In this document: positions 11,831 through 23,878 of the stretch, in pieces
Position numbering within the stretch: position 1 is the first letter of the stretch
Layout of the letters: the number at the start of each line of letters is the position of its first letter
Source: Antitrichia curtipendula
Taxonomy: Eukaryota > Streptophyta > Bryopsida > Hypnales > Leucodontaceae
NCBI GenBank assembly: GCA_951230915.1
Contig: OX579635.1
Span: forward strand, 26,164,001 to 26,228,000
Length of the DNA: 64,000 nucleotides
Direction: 5' to 3'
Program-made: the position numbers and the translations under genes
The notes under the pieces: model-generated
Databases searched by the model: none
Seen by the model: only the letters and a program-made list of their open reading frames with translations
Told to the model about the DNA's origin: nothing

Positions 11831-12485
11831 TGGTGTTTTGACCTCCCATTGGCGAATTTTAGGGTGCCAAAACTGTGACTGTAACGTCAATTTTGTAAAT
11901 GGCAATATTCCATTACTCTAGTGCAGCCTGACCCCAAATCGATACTTCTCCTAATTTATGACCTGAAATTAGACCTTTGTGAAGATACAAGTCACAATTT
12001 TTGGCTTGTAGAATGTAGCCAATTTACCGAAATTGACGTCAATGCACAAAACTCTTAAAAGCATGGATCCGAGGTTTCATGGCATCAAGAGAAGTGCGAA
12101 TTTTATTTGAACTCTACCATTTCAAAGAATATGGTGATCAGAGCATACCTCATCGACATCTCATGAAACTAAGAATCACATTAACCAGTTTCAAGAAAAT
12201 CACTAGATCGAATGCTGTCCGCCCTCACCCAGCTAGGTAATGAATGATGTGAAATTCAATGAGCGTTTCACACTTGGCTACAAGATCAGCCTTCGATCAG
12301 TCTCCCAACAATAGAATCAAGTTAACTAGCTACTGAGAAGTCTACCAACCCTCTAGTCTAACGTCAACATCCCAAATGAATGTTGATACCATAATTTCAT
12401 TGCCGTGGCACTAAATCATGATCCCCCAGTCTAAAAATTGTGTTATCCGCTGTTTCCACATCTTCTGTATGAGCCATCAGGCAGT
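11831..12485. other. 3' flank of the germin-like gene
   Basis: Downstream DNA of the minus-strand gene ending at 12486. No second gene was recognised. Confidence 0.4.
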
Positions 12486-13157
12486 TTACTTGCGGAACTG
12501 TTTCTGGATGCTGTCCACCGTCTTCTCATCGACCTTGAACGCCTTCTCCAACACCTCGTCCTTGATGTCCGGAGTGAACAACGCCGGCGCAAACGTTTGC
12601 CTGCCTGGGTTCTGGCTGCTCAACGTCGCAAACGCCATCGCAGTGCCAGTGCCCACGTTCAGCTCGAAGTGCACCAACCCCTTGGGGAACACGAACAACT
12701 CCCCTTTCTTGAGCACGGTAGCAAACAAAGTGTTGTTGGTGCTCACAAAGCCCACGTACAGCTCGCCCTCCAGCAACCACAGAATCTCGGAGGCTCTGGG
12801 GTGGATGTGAGGCGTGTTGAGGCCGCCCTTGGCAAAGTCCACTCGCGCAGCGGAGATCCCGAGAGTGTTCAATCCGGGAAACTGCGCCACCATGGCGCCC
12901 GTCACCAAGGCCTTGTCGGGGTTGTTAGTGTTGCCGGGATTCTTCAAGGCCACGGACGTGAAGTCGGCGACGGAGACTTTGTTGGCGGGCTTGCATTCGA
13001 ATCCGTTGATAGTGAGGCTGCTGTGGAGGTCGGCCACGCAGAAGTCTTGCAGGGGGTCGGCGTCCGCGGCCATGGCAAGCATGGGCGCCAGCGCCAGGGT
13101 GACCATCACGATCACTATCACCCACAAGCTGCGGATGCTGAGTTTCATGGTGCCCAT
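12486..13157 (-). CDS. Germin-like protein (secreted cupin)
   Basis: Single-exon gene of 223 residues, normal for germin-like proteins (about 210-230). Start taken at the ATG at 13157 (context atcATGGGC); a second in-frame ATG at 13148 would give 220 residues. A hydrophobic signal peptide (residues about 4-29, ending LAMAADA) precedes the mature N-terminus, with the two conserved cysteines C40 and C55. Germin box 1 has metal ligands H117, H119 and E124 in HIHPRASE. Box 2 reads GELFVFPKGLVHFELN with H163. The sequence NNT at about 141-143 is a potential N-glycosylation site. The family forms manganese-binding beta-barrel oligomers in the cell wall or apoplast; some members are superoxide dismutases or oxalate oxidases. 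All four ligands are present, so a metal-bound protein is expected; the exact enzyme activity cannot be read from sequence. Confidence 0.95.
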   Translation of the reverse strand: MGTMKLSIRSLWVIVIVMVTLALAPMLAMAADADPLQDFCVADLHSSLTINGFECKPANKVSVADFTSVALKNPGNTNNPDKALVTGAMVAQFPGLNTLGISAARVDFAKGGLNTPHIHPRASEILWLLEGELYVGFVSTNNTLFATVLKKGELFVFPKGLVHFELNVGTGTAMAFATLSSQNPGRQTFAPALFTPDIKDEVLEKAFKVDEKTVDSIQKQFRK

Positions 13158-13356
13158 GATTGTCAACTGGATCAGAGTGGTGGTGCCGGAATTTGAAGGG
13201 CCAGTTCACGAGTTCAGTTGCAAATTGCGCTCTGAGTAGATCGACGCACAGAGAGACGAGAGAGTAGTGTTCACTGAGATGGTGGTGGAAGCTGGAGATC
13301 GACTGGGAGTGAAATGGTTGCAGCTGTTACATTAATTTGCTTGAGAGTTGTGCGGG

Positions 13357-13364
13357 CTTTTATA
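13357..13364 (-). promoter_or_regulatory. TATA box of the germin-like gene
   Basis: On the minus strand the sequence reads cgagTATAAAAGcccg, a near-perfect plant TATA box, 200 bases upstream of the ATG. This predicts transcription starting near 13325-13335 and a 5' leader of about 170 bases. Confidence 0.75.
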
Positions 13365-14395
13365 CTCGTCGCCCGCTATGAGGTAATTTGTGAAGCTCGA
13401 TCTGGAAGACACGGGGTGGCTGGAAGGAAAACTTGAACAGTACTCCAGTGGAGAAAGAAAGTAGCTTACGAGGGATTCACTGTAGACGGAGTACGTAATT
13501 AGCCCAACAAAGTCTGATTCAGACGAGTGAGCCACAAAGTTGGGTTGACTAAGATTATTTGGCATTTGATTCATTTGTCGCGTGACATGGGTGATTGGAG
13601 CTCACGTAAAGCTGGTGGGAAGTGGCTTCCAGTCGATCCCAGTGGCAAGCTGATGGTCTCGATTCTAGCTGGTGTTAATTATATTGTACGAGAATCGGGA
13701 CGAGAATAGTATTGTAGCGATGGTAAGATGAAGGAAGGTTATGTTAAACAATTGGTTTTCGCGACAGTTCGATGTGTTGATTTGCTTGCGTGCGCACAAG
13801 CCGGAAAGTCTTGGAGGTTCCCTGAAACGTATCGTCGTATATGACATGCTTGGATGCGAGAATTCGAGATCCTTGCATACTTCAAGTCACGGATTGACTG
13901 AGCCATTGACTAAAAACTTTTCTATTTACAGGTATTTTGGACACATGTTGCAACTACGCAAAAGTTTTTACAGGTGTCAAATTTTAAAGTTCAGTGGGAA
14001 TTTTGACACTCACCGGGAATTAACACCGGGAACGCGATATGAACTCCCTGTGCCAGGACTTTAAATGTAGTAAACAGGACCACATTTTTTCAAGTTGTAT
14101 GGCCGCGTACATTTCATTTCGCATCTCTGCTTGTGAATGTAGCTCAGTAGCGTACGTTGAAGACTGAAATTGTAGAAAACCATTGATCACACACGACTAT
14201 ATGAGGCAAATATATATACTTGGAAGGAGAGATGTGTAAAGAGGACTCGTCATGCGGTGGAAACTGTAAATTTTGCAATACATTTAGCAAATACATTAAA
14301 AAGATATTTGTTGCAAGGCAGTGCCTGCTGGCTTAGGATCGGAGTAAGGAATAATTTCATTATTATATGTTGGCTGTGTGCAGCTGAGTACCAGT
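13365..14395. other. Promoter-side flank of the germin-like gene
   Basis: No gene supported. The fairly GC-balanced stretch at 13380-14060 probably contains upstream regulatory DNA. Confidence 0.35.
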
Positions 14396-15118
14396 TTAAC
14401 CCTAAACGTTTTTGAGTAAGTTTTCACCCAAAACGCTCCAAAACTGCCATTTCTAGTATCAGTAACAGTTTTAGAAAGAAAGAAAAAAATCATTTTTGGA
14501 CACATGTAACCGTAGGATTTTGTATTACACTGGTTTGGGAAGACGTGGAAAAAATTTCAGAATTTTCCACCGTGTAGATTGCAAGATATTAGCATTTGAA
14601 ATGAATAAAATCATGTTTCTGGCCTTGCAAAAAACAAGGCATCTGCACTTCACAAGGTCACATTTGTATGAAAAAATGGACAAAATGGTGGTGCTTCTTT
14701 GCATTTATTTTTGAAGACAAATTGGCTACATGCTTGAAAATTTTCAAATCATTTGAAATTGTAGAACATATAGGAAAAAAATAGTAAGTAGAAAGAAGTA
14801 GAGAATGATTCAAAATACTAAATTGTTGAGAACTTAATTATGAAATTGAAAATGCCAATCCCAATGGTTGTAATGTTTTAGCAAACAATCTTAATTTTGT
14901 GAATACATTCCTAAAAATATTGAAAATTGAGTTAAATAAAGGACTTCAAAGTTTATTTTAGAATAGAGAATTCATTACTACTTGCAAATAGAAGTTATGA
15001 GGAGTTCTATTTACAAAATCAAAATCGGGATCAAAATGGAATGATTAAATCTTTATATATATATACAAATCTAGAAAATCAATTTCAAATTTGTATTTCT
15101 TAAAAAAGTGATTTTTTA
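14396..15118 (+). mobile_element. TTAA-flanked element, 3'-truncated copy
   Basis: Starts TTAA|CCCTAAACGTTTTTGAGTA and then follows the same order as the 46508 copy: the block with aacgctccaaaactgccatt, the GGCATCTGCACTTCAC block, AAAAAAATAGTAAGTAGAAA, and the tcaaagtttattttag block. Similarity fades after about 15118, before the GCTGCCCGGGCTGC motif, and no right end is found. Confidence 0.7.
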
Positions 15119-15838
15119 AGAATTGTCTTGAGTTTCCCAAGTTGCCTACAGAAAGCAAAAGTTATTCTAAAATGGAATGCTTTAGACACAAAAGGTTCCT
15201 AAGGCTTTCTAGACTCTTAAAAAAGCGATGATAAAGAGACATAGAAGAAAATGAAAGCACTTGAGAAAAAAAATAGAAACTAACAAAGAAGATTGTGGTT
15301 GGGATTCCAAGTAGTACCTTCAACAATGGTGGATCAAAGGCTTGTAGTTGCACTTTTGATCTCAATGGTTAGTAAAGAGATAGTTGAAGTTTGTACTTTA
15401 ACTCAAGGGGTCATTCTTCATAAAATTATCAACATTGAAATTGGTGATGATGATGAAATAAAAGATGAATTTTATCCTCTTTGTTTTAAACTTCATGGAG
15501 AGTATGGACAAACCACCTTTAAACACATATGAAGATGTCATGATATTTATGAAGAAGGTGTTTTATTTGAATTCTTCACATTATTGAATGTTATTGGTTT
15601 TCTTCAATGCATGAATCAGTGATGGTAGTAATGATCTTCACATTGTTTGTTATTTTGTTTTTAGTTTGTTGTTGTTGTTGGAAAAAAGATGAATGCTCAA
15701 AGATATTGTGAACAAGTGGCTAAGGGTCAATCTCGTGATTGTTGATTGTATCAAGAATCTTCTAGTGTAAAAAATTTCATCAGATTATTGCAAAGCTTAG
15801 GGTAGAATTAGCCGGATAGAGAGTGTTTGCAATCCATT
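15119..15838. other. Intergenic, nothing recognised
   Basis: One open frame at about 15320-15532 has no recognisable domain. No other feature was seen. Confidence 0.35.
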
Positions 15839-15995
15839 GGGGGAAATTTGGGGCCTCAAAAGGGATGTTAGACTTTTGGACCAAATAGTGCAAAAATAAA
15901 AAATCATTTTTTCATTATATTTATTTATTTATTTATACTTTTTGCACTTCTAAGTCTAAAGTCAAGTAATCCTCTTGAGGCCCCAAATTTTCTCT
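15839..15995. mobile_element. Short MITE, AAATTTGGGGCCTC ends
   Basis: Inverted arms: GAAATTTGGGGCCTCAAAAG at the left and CTCTTGAGGCCCCAAATTTT at the right. A-rich and T-rich filler lies between. About 157 bp. Confidence 0.65.
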
Positions 15996-17442
15996 AATGC
16001 ATTATTTGAATAAATTTACTAATAATCTCATGTAAGATCATGGCACTAGAGATAAGGATCTCTAATTCATTCCATTGTTTTTTTGAGACATTGACTAAAT
16101 TCCAAATGACATTGTCTTTAATTGCATTGTATGACTAAATAGTTAAATAGAGGGATTTTATTTATTTTGGGTGCAAAATTAACTTCAAGCATTTTGGGAG
16201 CTTCAAAGTAGCAAAAAAATTTGGAAAGTGAAATGGTATTGTGGATGGTCTTTTAGGATTTGAGTTTGGAAGAGATGGAGGATATACCCTCTTACAACTT
16301 GTCAGAAATTGTTCAATGCAACTATGCAAGTGGTGTCACATATGATTAAACAATTTGTTTGATGCCACCTACAACAACCTTAAGTGTATATGGATGCAAA
16401 TGACAAACTATGGAGTAAATTTGAAGTGCCATTCTTTCTAAATCTAACCCGTCAAAGGCGGAGTTGAAGTGGAGAGCTGCAAAGTACAATGGGAATCCCA
16501 AAAAGATTGTGAAGGCATTCAATAAACTACATGAGGTTGAAGATGATGGAGCTTGCATATTCCATTTGGAAGAAAATTGAAGATCTTTGGAAGGACAAAA
16601 AGGAAGTTGGACCTCTCCATTTGCTCAAAAAGAAATTCAAATCAACCAAATAAAGTAATTTTTTCTTAATGTTGTGTTAAAATCTAGTCCACAAGGGTGT
16701 GGAAACACAGAAAGAGATAGACTTATAATGTACCTCATGTGATAAAAGATTTAAGAGAGCGATTGTAATACATTGAGAGAACCAATCTCAATTTTAAGCA
16801 ACAAATTTTAAGTTCAACAATGAGGTTTGTACATCAAGTATACCACGAAAAAAGCTAAAAGATTCAATGGAAGATTGACTAAATGACTTAGACCTATTGT
16901 AAGAGAAAAAACAAATATGACAATTATTAGGAGGTGATAGTGGACTTTTAGTTATATTGGATGATATTGATGGTATGTGAAAAGAACAAAATAGTAATGA
17001 GTCATTAACTAATTAGAAGTGCTAGAAGTGTGGTATGTTTTGTTAGAGCCAAATTTGGATCATAAAGAGACATAAATGCTACGCATGTGAGTTTATGTCT
17101 ATAAGAACAATCTAAAATTGTCAAGATCATGTCATGTCACTATGTTAGGATGTCATGATACATGGCATGATCCAAACTTGAAGATCATCATGATAGAATA
17201 TTCTAATTATTTGTATGAAATATCATAAAATTATCTAAAAATTCTAACAATATAACATGTTGAAAAGTAAAAATTTAAACTAACATGTCAAAAAGTAGTA
17301 ATACATTTTATTTTAAAATAATAAAAATTAAATCTTTAAATATTTAGAATTTAGGATACAGGGTTAGGTTTGTTAGGATTTAGATGAAATCTTAACTAGA
17401 ATGTTGACGGACCATGACAAATATCACATCATAACAGACGTA
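15996..17442. other. Intergenic, possible old transposon debris
   Basis: A run of short coding-like fragments on the plus strand at about 16400-17060 is interrupted by stops. It could be remains of a retrotransposon gag region, but no motif is clear enough to claim this. Confidence 0.25.
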
Positions 17443-17554
17443 ACATCATGACATGAAAACTTCAAGTTACATCATGAAATAATAACTTCAAATTACATCA
17501 TGACATGAAAACTTCAAATTACATCATGATATACAAACTCCAAGTTACTTTAAG
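17443..17554 (+). repeat. Tandem repeat, about 29 bp unit
   Basis: The unit ACTTCAAATTACATCATGAC plus about nine bases recurs three to four times with small changes. Confidence 0.7.
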
Positions 17555-18906
17555 ATAGACAATCTTGGAGTAATGTGCAATGTTTTGCATTATATTTTTA
17601 AGATGCCAAAGATATTTGAGAGTGTTATGTATAGTCAATTGCCACCATCCAACCTAGATGCATATCCTACTATAAAGAATTACAAAATGGTTTCTCAATT
17701 TGTGAATGCACCACCAACAAAACAATAAAAAGAAGTGCGGGGAATGTCAAAGGAGCCTTTTCGAGCCTAACTTTGTTTTTCTTTCCGGGCCTTGGCGCAA
17801 TAGTATCTCTGGAGACTAGGTTGGAGTTGAACACAAATGTGTACCAAATTACAATAGGCTTGCTTCCAACCTTTACATGCATTGACTTTGTAAACATAGT
17901 TGTTTCTGTAATTGGAAGCCATTAACAGTTTGTGAATTGCAAGCCCTAATACTACCTTTTAGGTATTTTTGCAAAAGATGGCTATTTATATGGACAAATT
18001 CATTTATGCTCTCAATTATAGCTTCAATAAGTTGAAGCTTCTTCTACTTCAAGCTAGAATCATCAATATTTTGGCAGGGCTCAGCTTTTTCAAAATTCCA
18101 AGTGTTCATTTACACTTTTATAGCATAGTGTTCAAATATTGTTATGTGTGAAATGCCATGAACCACATAGAGTGGACCATTTCTTTGCCTTCATTATGTA
18201 TAAGGTTTCATGTCTTTAGTTGCAAATTTGGAAGTTACTATAATATATTAATGGAGTGCAGTACTGCTTGGAAATTTAAATTTAAGTGGGGTATGCAATT
18301 TTGTTATTTATACAAATCCTTCATGATTTTATTTTATTGAAAATAATAATTGCAAGAGAGAAACCTAATAGAAATCCTAATCCACAATTATAGGTTGGAA
18401 CTATATCTGTGTTCATAGGTTCCAAAAATTATTGTATATAGTATATATTGCTAATTTTAATGCATTATTTGTTTAAATTATTTTTCTAAATCTGAAAAAA
18501 ATTGATGTTCAAGGCTCATAGACTCACAAAATCTCTGGTCTAGGCTTGTATCCATTAGAAAAAATCTCAGGCCTCAGGAGGGCCGCTATAGAGTAGCTAA
18601 AAGGACCTCATAATTACATTTAATATTGCTTAAGGATTGATTTTTCCCTTATAATTGCTCACCTTACATTGCGATGTTGGATGACTGTTAGTGGTTCAGA
18701 ATCTAAGTACAAAGAGTTAAATAATCAGGATTCAAGTATTGTATTGCACCCTTGGCCTTGATTATTGCATACCTTGTACTCTAAGCAAGTTGTGGAAAAA
18801 TAACAATTGTCGAAAATAGTCCAATGACATCTACCATCAAGATTTTTTTTTAATGGAAATATAATAGATTTAATTCATTGACAATTGTAAAGAATGAAGG
18901 GTGAAG
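17555..18906. other. Intergenic, nothing recognised
   Basis: AT-rich. Short open frames at 17670-18340 lack any motif. Confidence 0.4.
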
Positions 18907-19639
18907 AGGGTGATTGCAAGAAAGACTAGTACTATTTTTTGTCACACTTGATGTGTTGGACTTGTTATCGGCTATAACTTTTGAAGAATGAATCCAATTA
19001 GCTTGAAATTTTTCTTAGAGATGGCTAACCTGATCTTGTTTAGATCCCTTATTTTTCAAAAAATTTAAAAATCATTTTATACTTCAATTTCAATTTAGCT
19101 AATTTGTCACACTTTACAATTTAGGGATTTTTAGTATTGGGGAGTATCCCAAACTTAATGACCTGGATCTGAAATTTCTATGGTCTATTCCCATAGTAGG
19201 AAGTAATGTTTCTACCAAAGGAAATTTAAAAATATTTTATTTTATGCCCTCCACATATGTGCGAACAGGGCTCCCTTGCGCGCGTAGTTCTAAACATTCA
19301 AAATTGTTTCAAGCTCATTTTTTTGGTGAAATCTCTTTCCTATAAAGTCCTCCCAAATGGACAATTTTCAGTTTCCTTAAAAATTGTTTTTCCTATTTTT
19401 TACAAATTAAAATGTGAAAATACCTATTTTCATGAGATTTTGCACTTTTCCAGTTCTCCTACTTAGAGAAATTTTCTATGCTTTTCCTTCCTAGGGTAAC
19501 TTCTTCTCAAAGGTGTATACATTGAACAGATTTTTCAGATTTTTTTAAAATTGTTTTTCTAATTATATAGTACTCCCCAAAAAAACATGAGTATTGTGCA
19601 GAACGCTACGCTTTTGGTCAGTCTTTCTTGCATTCATCC
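18907..19639. mobile_element. TIR element, AGGGTGATTGCAAGAAAG family, copy 1
   Basis: The left end AGGGTGATTGCAAGAAAGAC and the right end GTCTTTCTTGCATTCATCC are inverted. The interior is a diverged direct homologue of 49989-50620, sharing ATTTTTTTGGTGAAATCTC, 'ctaatttgtcacac' and 'gggagtat'. No intact ORF. Confidence 0.65.
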
Positions 19640-20205
19640 AAGATGTTGTTTTTATGGAAAAATCAATAGTCCATGGTGAATCCTCAAAGGATATGGGATA
19701 TTTTGAAGAGAGATTACTCATTGTCAAATGCAGAAATTATGTTCAAAGTCGAATTTTAGGCATAATATTATTGTTTTTTCAAAAAACTTTGAACTAGAAA
19801 TAGTTGGATAATTAATCTAATTTTCATCTCCAAAAATCTTTTTGAAGCTTAGAGACTCCAATAAAAATTTGTGGACAAAGTTCTAAAAGGGGTTGAAAGA
19901 AAAAATTTCTTTGACATTTTGTCCATACCTTTTTACTAAAGGCTCTAAACCTCAAATGGATTTTTGGAGATGAGAAAAATAGATTGATTATCCAGCTTTC
20001 TTCAGTTCAAAGTTTTTTGAAAATAATTATTCTATTATGCTTAAATGAGGTCCAAAATTCAACTTTGAACACAATTTCTGCTTTTCATTTAACTATGAGT
20101 GGTTGTGCGCTTATTAATCCTAATTTACATATCCCACATGGATTGTTTTATCTACTACTAACCCACTTGTATAAATAGCTTTCCTTCTCAACTTCAAACA
20201 TGCTA
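19640..20205. mobile_element. Foldback palindrome family, copy P1
   Basis: The two halves are inverted copies around about 19880. Shared landmarks include CTCATTGTCAAATGCAGAAA on the left against the TTTCTGCTTTTCATTTAACT segment on the right, and the ATGGATTTTTGGAGATGAGA block against its complement. Other copies lie near 42440-43240, 45200-45790 and 60300-61410. A TATAAATAG sequence sits at about 20171. Confidence 0.65.
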
Positions 20206-20302
20206 ATCTAAGTAGCTTGTTGAATGAGTTAGAAATCATTAGTGTTTCTAAATTTTTTGATAACTAGCTTCAAAAATCACATCATTTGGTTTCATTTGTC
20301 AA

Positions 20303-20536
20303 TTAACCCTTAAACGACGGGCTCATAACCGTGGAAGTCATTTGTTTGGTCACCTTGTGAATTGTTGGATTAAAATTATGCAAAAGCACTCATTGGAAAA
20401 CAAACTACTGTAGATAATCTTCCCTTTTCAATTAAAATTGGGAGGATGAATAGTTGCACTTCTGTCCTATACAAGAGATTCTCTTGTCATTCATTGGCCA
20501 AAAAACGTCTTCATCGACATTTATGGGTTAATCATT
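20303..20536. mobile_element. Possible short TTAA-flanked element
   Basis: Begins TTAACCCTTAAACGACGGGC and could end at the TATGGGTTAA near 20527-20536. A related inverted end (gagcccgttgtttaaaggttaa) is at 48550-48572. The boundary pairing is uncertain. Confidence 0.35.
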
Positions 20537-21340
20537 GTGTAATTCAATGTTGTTGATTATTAAACTTATTTTTGCTACACCTTCGTTTTTGAGTCCCAAT
20601 GTCCTTCACGAAATTCATGCAAGTTGACAATACACTGCAGCTAGATTTGTCAGGCTGCCTATTTTTTATTAATAAACTGATTTGGTCACTTCTGAGGCTT
20701 GATTTTCTCTATAATGCTTAAGGTCGTTGCCTAAAATTTGTTGCAATCAAAGCTAGAGAGTCAATTAGTTTTTTTTAATAGATATTAAGCTTCTAAAGGT
20801 GACTTGTCCGCCAAATGATGATGGTAGGCTCAATGCAACCTTGCAAGATCAACAAATGAACAACATAAGTCTGTAATATATCATGAACATTTAGAATTCT
20901 AATTAAATCTCAAATTTATTGAACTAACACCTTTCAAAGTGTCAAAAAGCTTAGAATAAACTAGCTAATGTTCATTATAGGTATAATGAATTGAAACTTG
21001 GCCTTCTAAAAGTCAATTTGTATACTTTGAAGGTTCAATACCAAAATACTAAAATCTATGATTCAAAAAATGATATAAATTTGAGTTTCAATCAATTGAT
21101 TTGGGGTTGTACTTTAGTAGGAAAATTGAAGCATTAGAAAAAAATATGGGGCTTCTACATGACAAAATTGCTAAAATATTTTGAAGTTTGACTGCATTAT
21201 TTCCTTTACCATGTATAGGTGCAAATCGCTAAATTGTCAATTTCTAAAAATTCTATCATATGAATGTAATGAACATGACTATGATTGTTGGTAAGTTGTT
21301 CTCAAGGCTAGAATGATGCAAAAATTACTTTACTTGGTAG
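20537..21340. other. Intergenic, nothing recognised
   Basis: No supported feature. Confidence 0.4.
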
Positions 21341-21557
21341 CACTAGAAGAAACCCATGTTCTTTTTATATGCCCAGTATTTTTATGACGGATTTTTTTGA
21401 ACATCTATTTTGACATCTAGCTGTATTTATGTTGTTTATTATTTTCATTGGATGTTATTGTTGACATTAAAATAGCTAGATGTCAAAATAGATGTCCAAA
21501 AAAACCCATTATAAAAATACTGGGCATGTCAAAAAAAAATTTGGGTTTCTTCTAGTG
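21341..21557. mobile_element. CACTA-like MITE, CACTAGAAGAAACCC ends
   Basis: The left end CACTAGAAGAAACCCATGTT is mirrored by GGGTTTCTTCTAGTG at the right, with a long near-perfect inner palindrome (ATGCCCAGTATTTTTAT against its complement; CATCTAGCT against AGCTAGATG). 217 bp, no coding. The CACTA termini suggest the En/Spm superfamily. Flanking triplets TAG and TAT differ by one base, so the 3-bp duplication is imperfect. Confidence 0.75.
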
Positions 21558-22923
21558 TATTATAAATCTAAGAATTAATAATGTTTGCAACACAATAAGT
21601 TTGACACTTCGAGTGTTCAATCATCGTTAAATTTAGACTATATTAGAATCATTGTATCTAGATGGAAAATTTTGTAAAGATTATAGTGTTCCATATGCCA
21701 TTTTTCTTTTCATTTTTAGGACTAGTATAGATTGCAGATTGCATGGTCTAAATATGAAAGTACCAAGTTTGTGGAATACTATCATTTTAACAAAATATTG
21801 GTTTTAGGAAGTAAGTGTTAGTCAAATTAGGTAATATATCATGAGTCGAATTACACTATTTTTTTTAATGAGAAATGTAAAAATGTATGTACTATGGATG
21901 ACTAACACCCAAAAATTAAAATCAATTTATTACATTGGCATGGTTCAAATCAAGTGCCAAACTTGTGAAATTCAAATGCACAATGCTCTTTAAAATTGAA
22001 CTAGATTGTCAATGATTGTGGAGATTATATAACATAATTTACATTTTAGCGATCAATCTCAGACTTGAAATCAAACAAACACTTGTTTATTAGAATTCGT
22101 ACAACTTATTATCATCAATTTCATTAAATTGACATGATCTTGCACCAAAATTGTGACATAAATCTACACAAAGCTTTAGGTCAAATATTGATATACTAGG
22201 TTTACAAACACGTTTCGAGCCGGATGGCAAGCGCTGGTGGCTTGAAAGTGCCAAATCGAGTCGTGGAATACCACCAACTTTGCGGAATTGACATTGCTTG
22301 TCTCTCACAAATCAAAGTCAATTTCATTAAATTGCTAGATTTAAACAACTTTGGCCCTATTCAGACCTTAAAGTAAATCTATATCAGCCCTAATTTTTAG
22401 AGTTTTGTGCAGAACTGCATGTTACAATTATCTGTCACCCAGAATCGCACCAATTCAATTCAATTAACGACTGTTGCAGTGTTGGACGTGAAAACTTAAC
22501 ATGCAACTCAAAGCAAACTGTGACCACTAATAAAGAGGAAATGCAACTTGCTTCTATCTTACGTGATTTGTCTTTATACCATCGACGAGTTCATGAATGT
22601 ATCACCTAGTTAACCCTATTAATTAGTAAGTATCACTCAAATTAAATATCGTCTGAATATTTGCACCAGGAAGCGAATCCCGGGGCGAATACAAACGCAC
22701 CCAGGAGCAAATTGAAGTTGGTGTTCCGACTTGATCTGAGAATCATATAATTATGCATACGCAATTAAATACCTAGACCAATTGATCAGAAGCTAGTACC
22801 CTGACTCCGAAAAAGAAAGACCCTCCAAGTTAAGGTAATGTTCAAGGCTTTTCCTAGCGAATTAAAGCAAGCAAAGTACGCTGTGCCTTTCCTGATTCTC
22901 AGAAGCTTAATGAATTGAATTCG
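21558..22923. other. Intergenic with a fragment of the CCGCCATTTT MITE family
   Basis: About 21715-21800 resembles 63530-63610 (ggactagtatagattgcaga and agtaccaagtttgtggaata), a piece of the element described at 60477-60793. The rest shows nothing recognisable. Confidence 0.35.
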
Positions 22924-23260
22924 TCACAAGCGCATCGTCACGCCAGTACTTATTCCAGTCGATCTTCCGCAACACACCGCGAACGTCTCTCCACAAACTC
23001 TGAGCTTAAGAGTTGCTCGAACAATGCTTGACCCAACCGGAATCACCTCATCCACATCCGGCGAACTTCCGGTACTTTCACAATCCTCGTCACTAACGGT
23101 GGTCATGGGAAGTGAGAAATCGAAGTGCGGAAAATTGACGTTCGGGATGTCGTCAATGACCGGAGTTGCAATTGATAGGGACCTAGATCTTCTGCTTGGC
23201 CCTGCCACATATCCGGAATCCGCAATAGATGAAAACATCGTGTTCTGCAGGATCAGTTGC
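22924..23260 (-). pseudogene. Possible frameshifted C-terminal extension of the zinc-ribbon gene
   Basis: A second minus-strand frame, open from about 23583 to a stop at 22924, encodes IADSGYVAGPSRRSRSLS. This repeats the segment IADSQYATGPSSRSRSPS of the upstream frame. It then continues with an acidic stretch and a cysteine-containing tail. The two repeats lie about 150 bases apart in different frames, close to an imperfect GATCCTGCAACT tandem. No GT-AG intron I tried joins the frames properly. A slippage frameshift that cut the original protein short, or a chance open frame, are both possible. Confidence 0.35.
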
Positions 23261-23878
23261 AGGATCAGTCGCTCCGGAGTACCAGGCTGGTAACTTGCCG
23301 TTGGGGAAATCGTCGATGCCCGGATCAGTTGATGGAGACCTAGATCTGCTGCTAGGCCCTGTCGCATATTGGGAATCGGCGATATATGAAAGTCGAGTGG
23401 ATGCAGTCGCTCCATCGTATCTAGCTGTTGAAATAACATCATCATCTTCCTCCTCCTCAGACAACGTTGCCGAAACCGAAAAGATAGCAAATGAATCATC
23501 ATTCTCAATTGCAACTGAAGCGGCTGGAACTGAATCAGTATGCTCAGTTGCGATTGAAACTGGTGGTGGCGTCGAGGGTCCACTCCTTGCAGCTCTCAAA
23601 CGAAGACGGATTGTGAGTTTCATCTCGACGAGTTTCGGCGGTGGACCATTCAATCGCTCCGGTGAGAATTTACGCAGCCAGCGTTTCGGTGGCGGCTTTT
23701 GTTGTACAACTCGGAGTCGTCCACTGCGTGTGAATCTACGCCAGCATCCAATGCAGTGGTACCTGGCGCCTGACTTTGCAATGTGAAGAGTGGGATTGGG
23801 GCAGTCTGGGCGAGGGCACGTCGTCACGTCGGTGCCTGCAATAGTAGTTGCCTTTTGTTTGAGCTTCCTGGTGGCCAT
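23183..23878 (-). CDS. Small basic protein with a putative zinc ribbon, unknown function
   Basis: 231 residues from the ATG at 23878 (gccATAG side; start MATRKLKQKA). I do not recognise the family. Residues 21-45 carry C21-X4-C26-X15-C42-X2-C45, a zinc-ribbon-like spacing, followed by a strongly basic stretch (WRRFTRSGRLRVV, KPPPKRWLRKF). An acidic run EEEEDDD lies near 150, then a Ser/Arg-rich SSRSRSPS element. This arrangement suggests a nucleic-acid-associated protein, but that is inference. The region is GC-richer than its flanks and has a TATA box upstream, supporting a real gene. The C-terminal end is doubtful because a second frame carries a repeat of the same protein segment. Confidence 0.55.
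   Translation of the reverse strand: MATRKLKQKATTIAGTDVTTCPRPDCPNPTLHIAKSGARYHCIGCWRRFTRSGRLRVVQQKPPPKRWLRKFSPERLNGPPPKLVEMKLTIRLRLRAARSGPSTPPPVSIATEHTDSVPAASVAIENDDSFAIFSVSATLSEEEEDDDVISTARYDGATASTRLSYIADSQYATGPSSRSRSPSTDPGIDDFPNGKLPAWYSGATDPATDPAEHDVFIYCGFRICGRAKQKI

Noticed and set aside
13158..13166. Extended germin start at 13166
   Set aside because: The codon there is TTG; the first ATG is at 13157.
12438..13239. Long plus-strand frames opposite the germin-like gene
   Set aside because: Antisense shadows. The minus frame has both germin boxes, a signal peptide and a TATA box.
16340..17100. Possible Copia gag remnant with a zinc knuckle
   Set aside because: The KC..CG spacing is imperfect, frames are broken and no reverse transcriptase or integrase motif lies nearby.
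23230..23310. A short intron joining the two frames of the zinc-ribbon gene
   Set aside because: The candidate GT-AG pairs give introns of about 38-50 bases and lead to a stop or the wrong frame.
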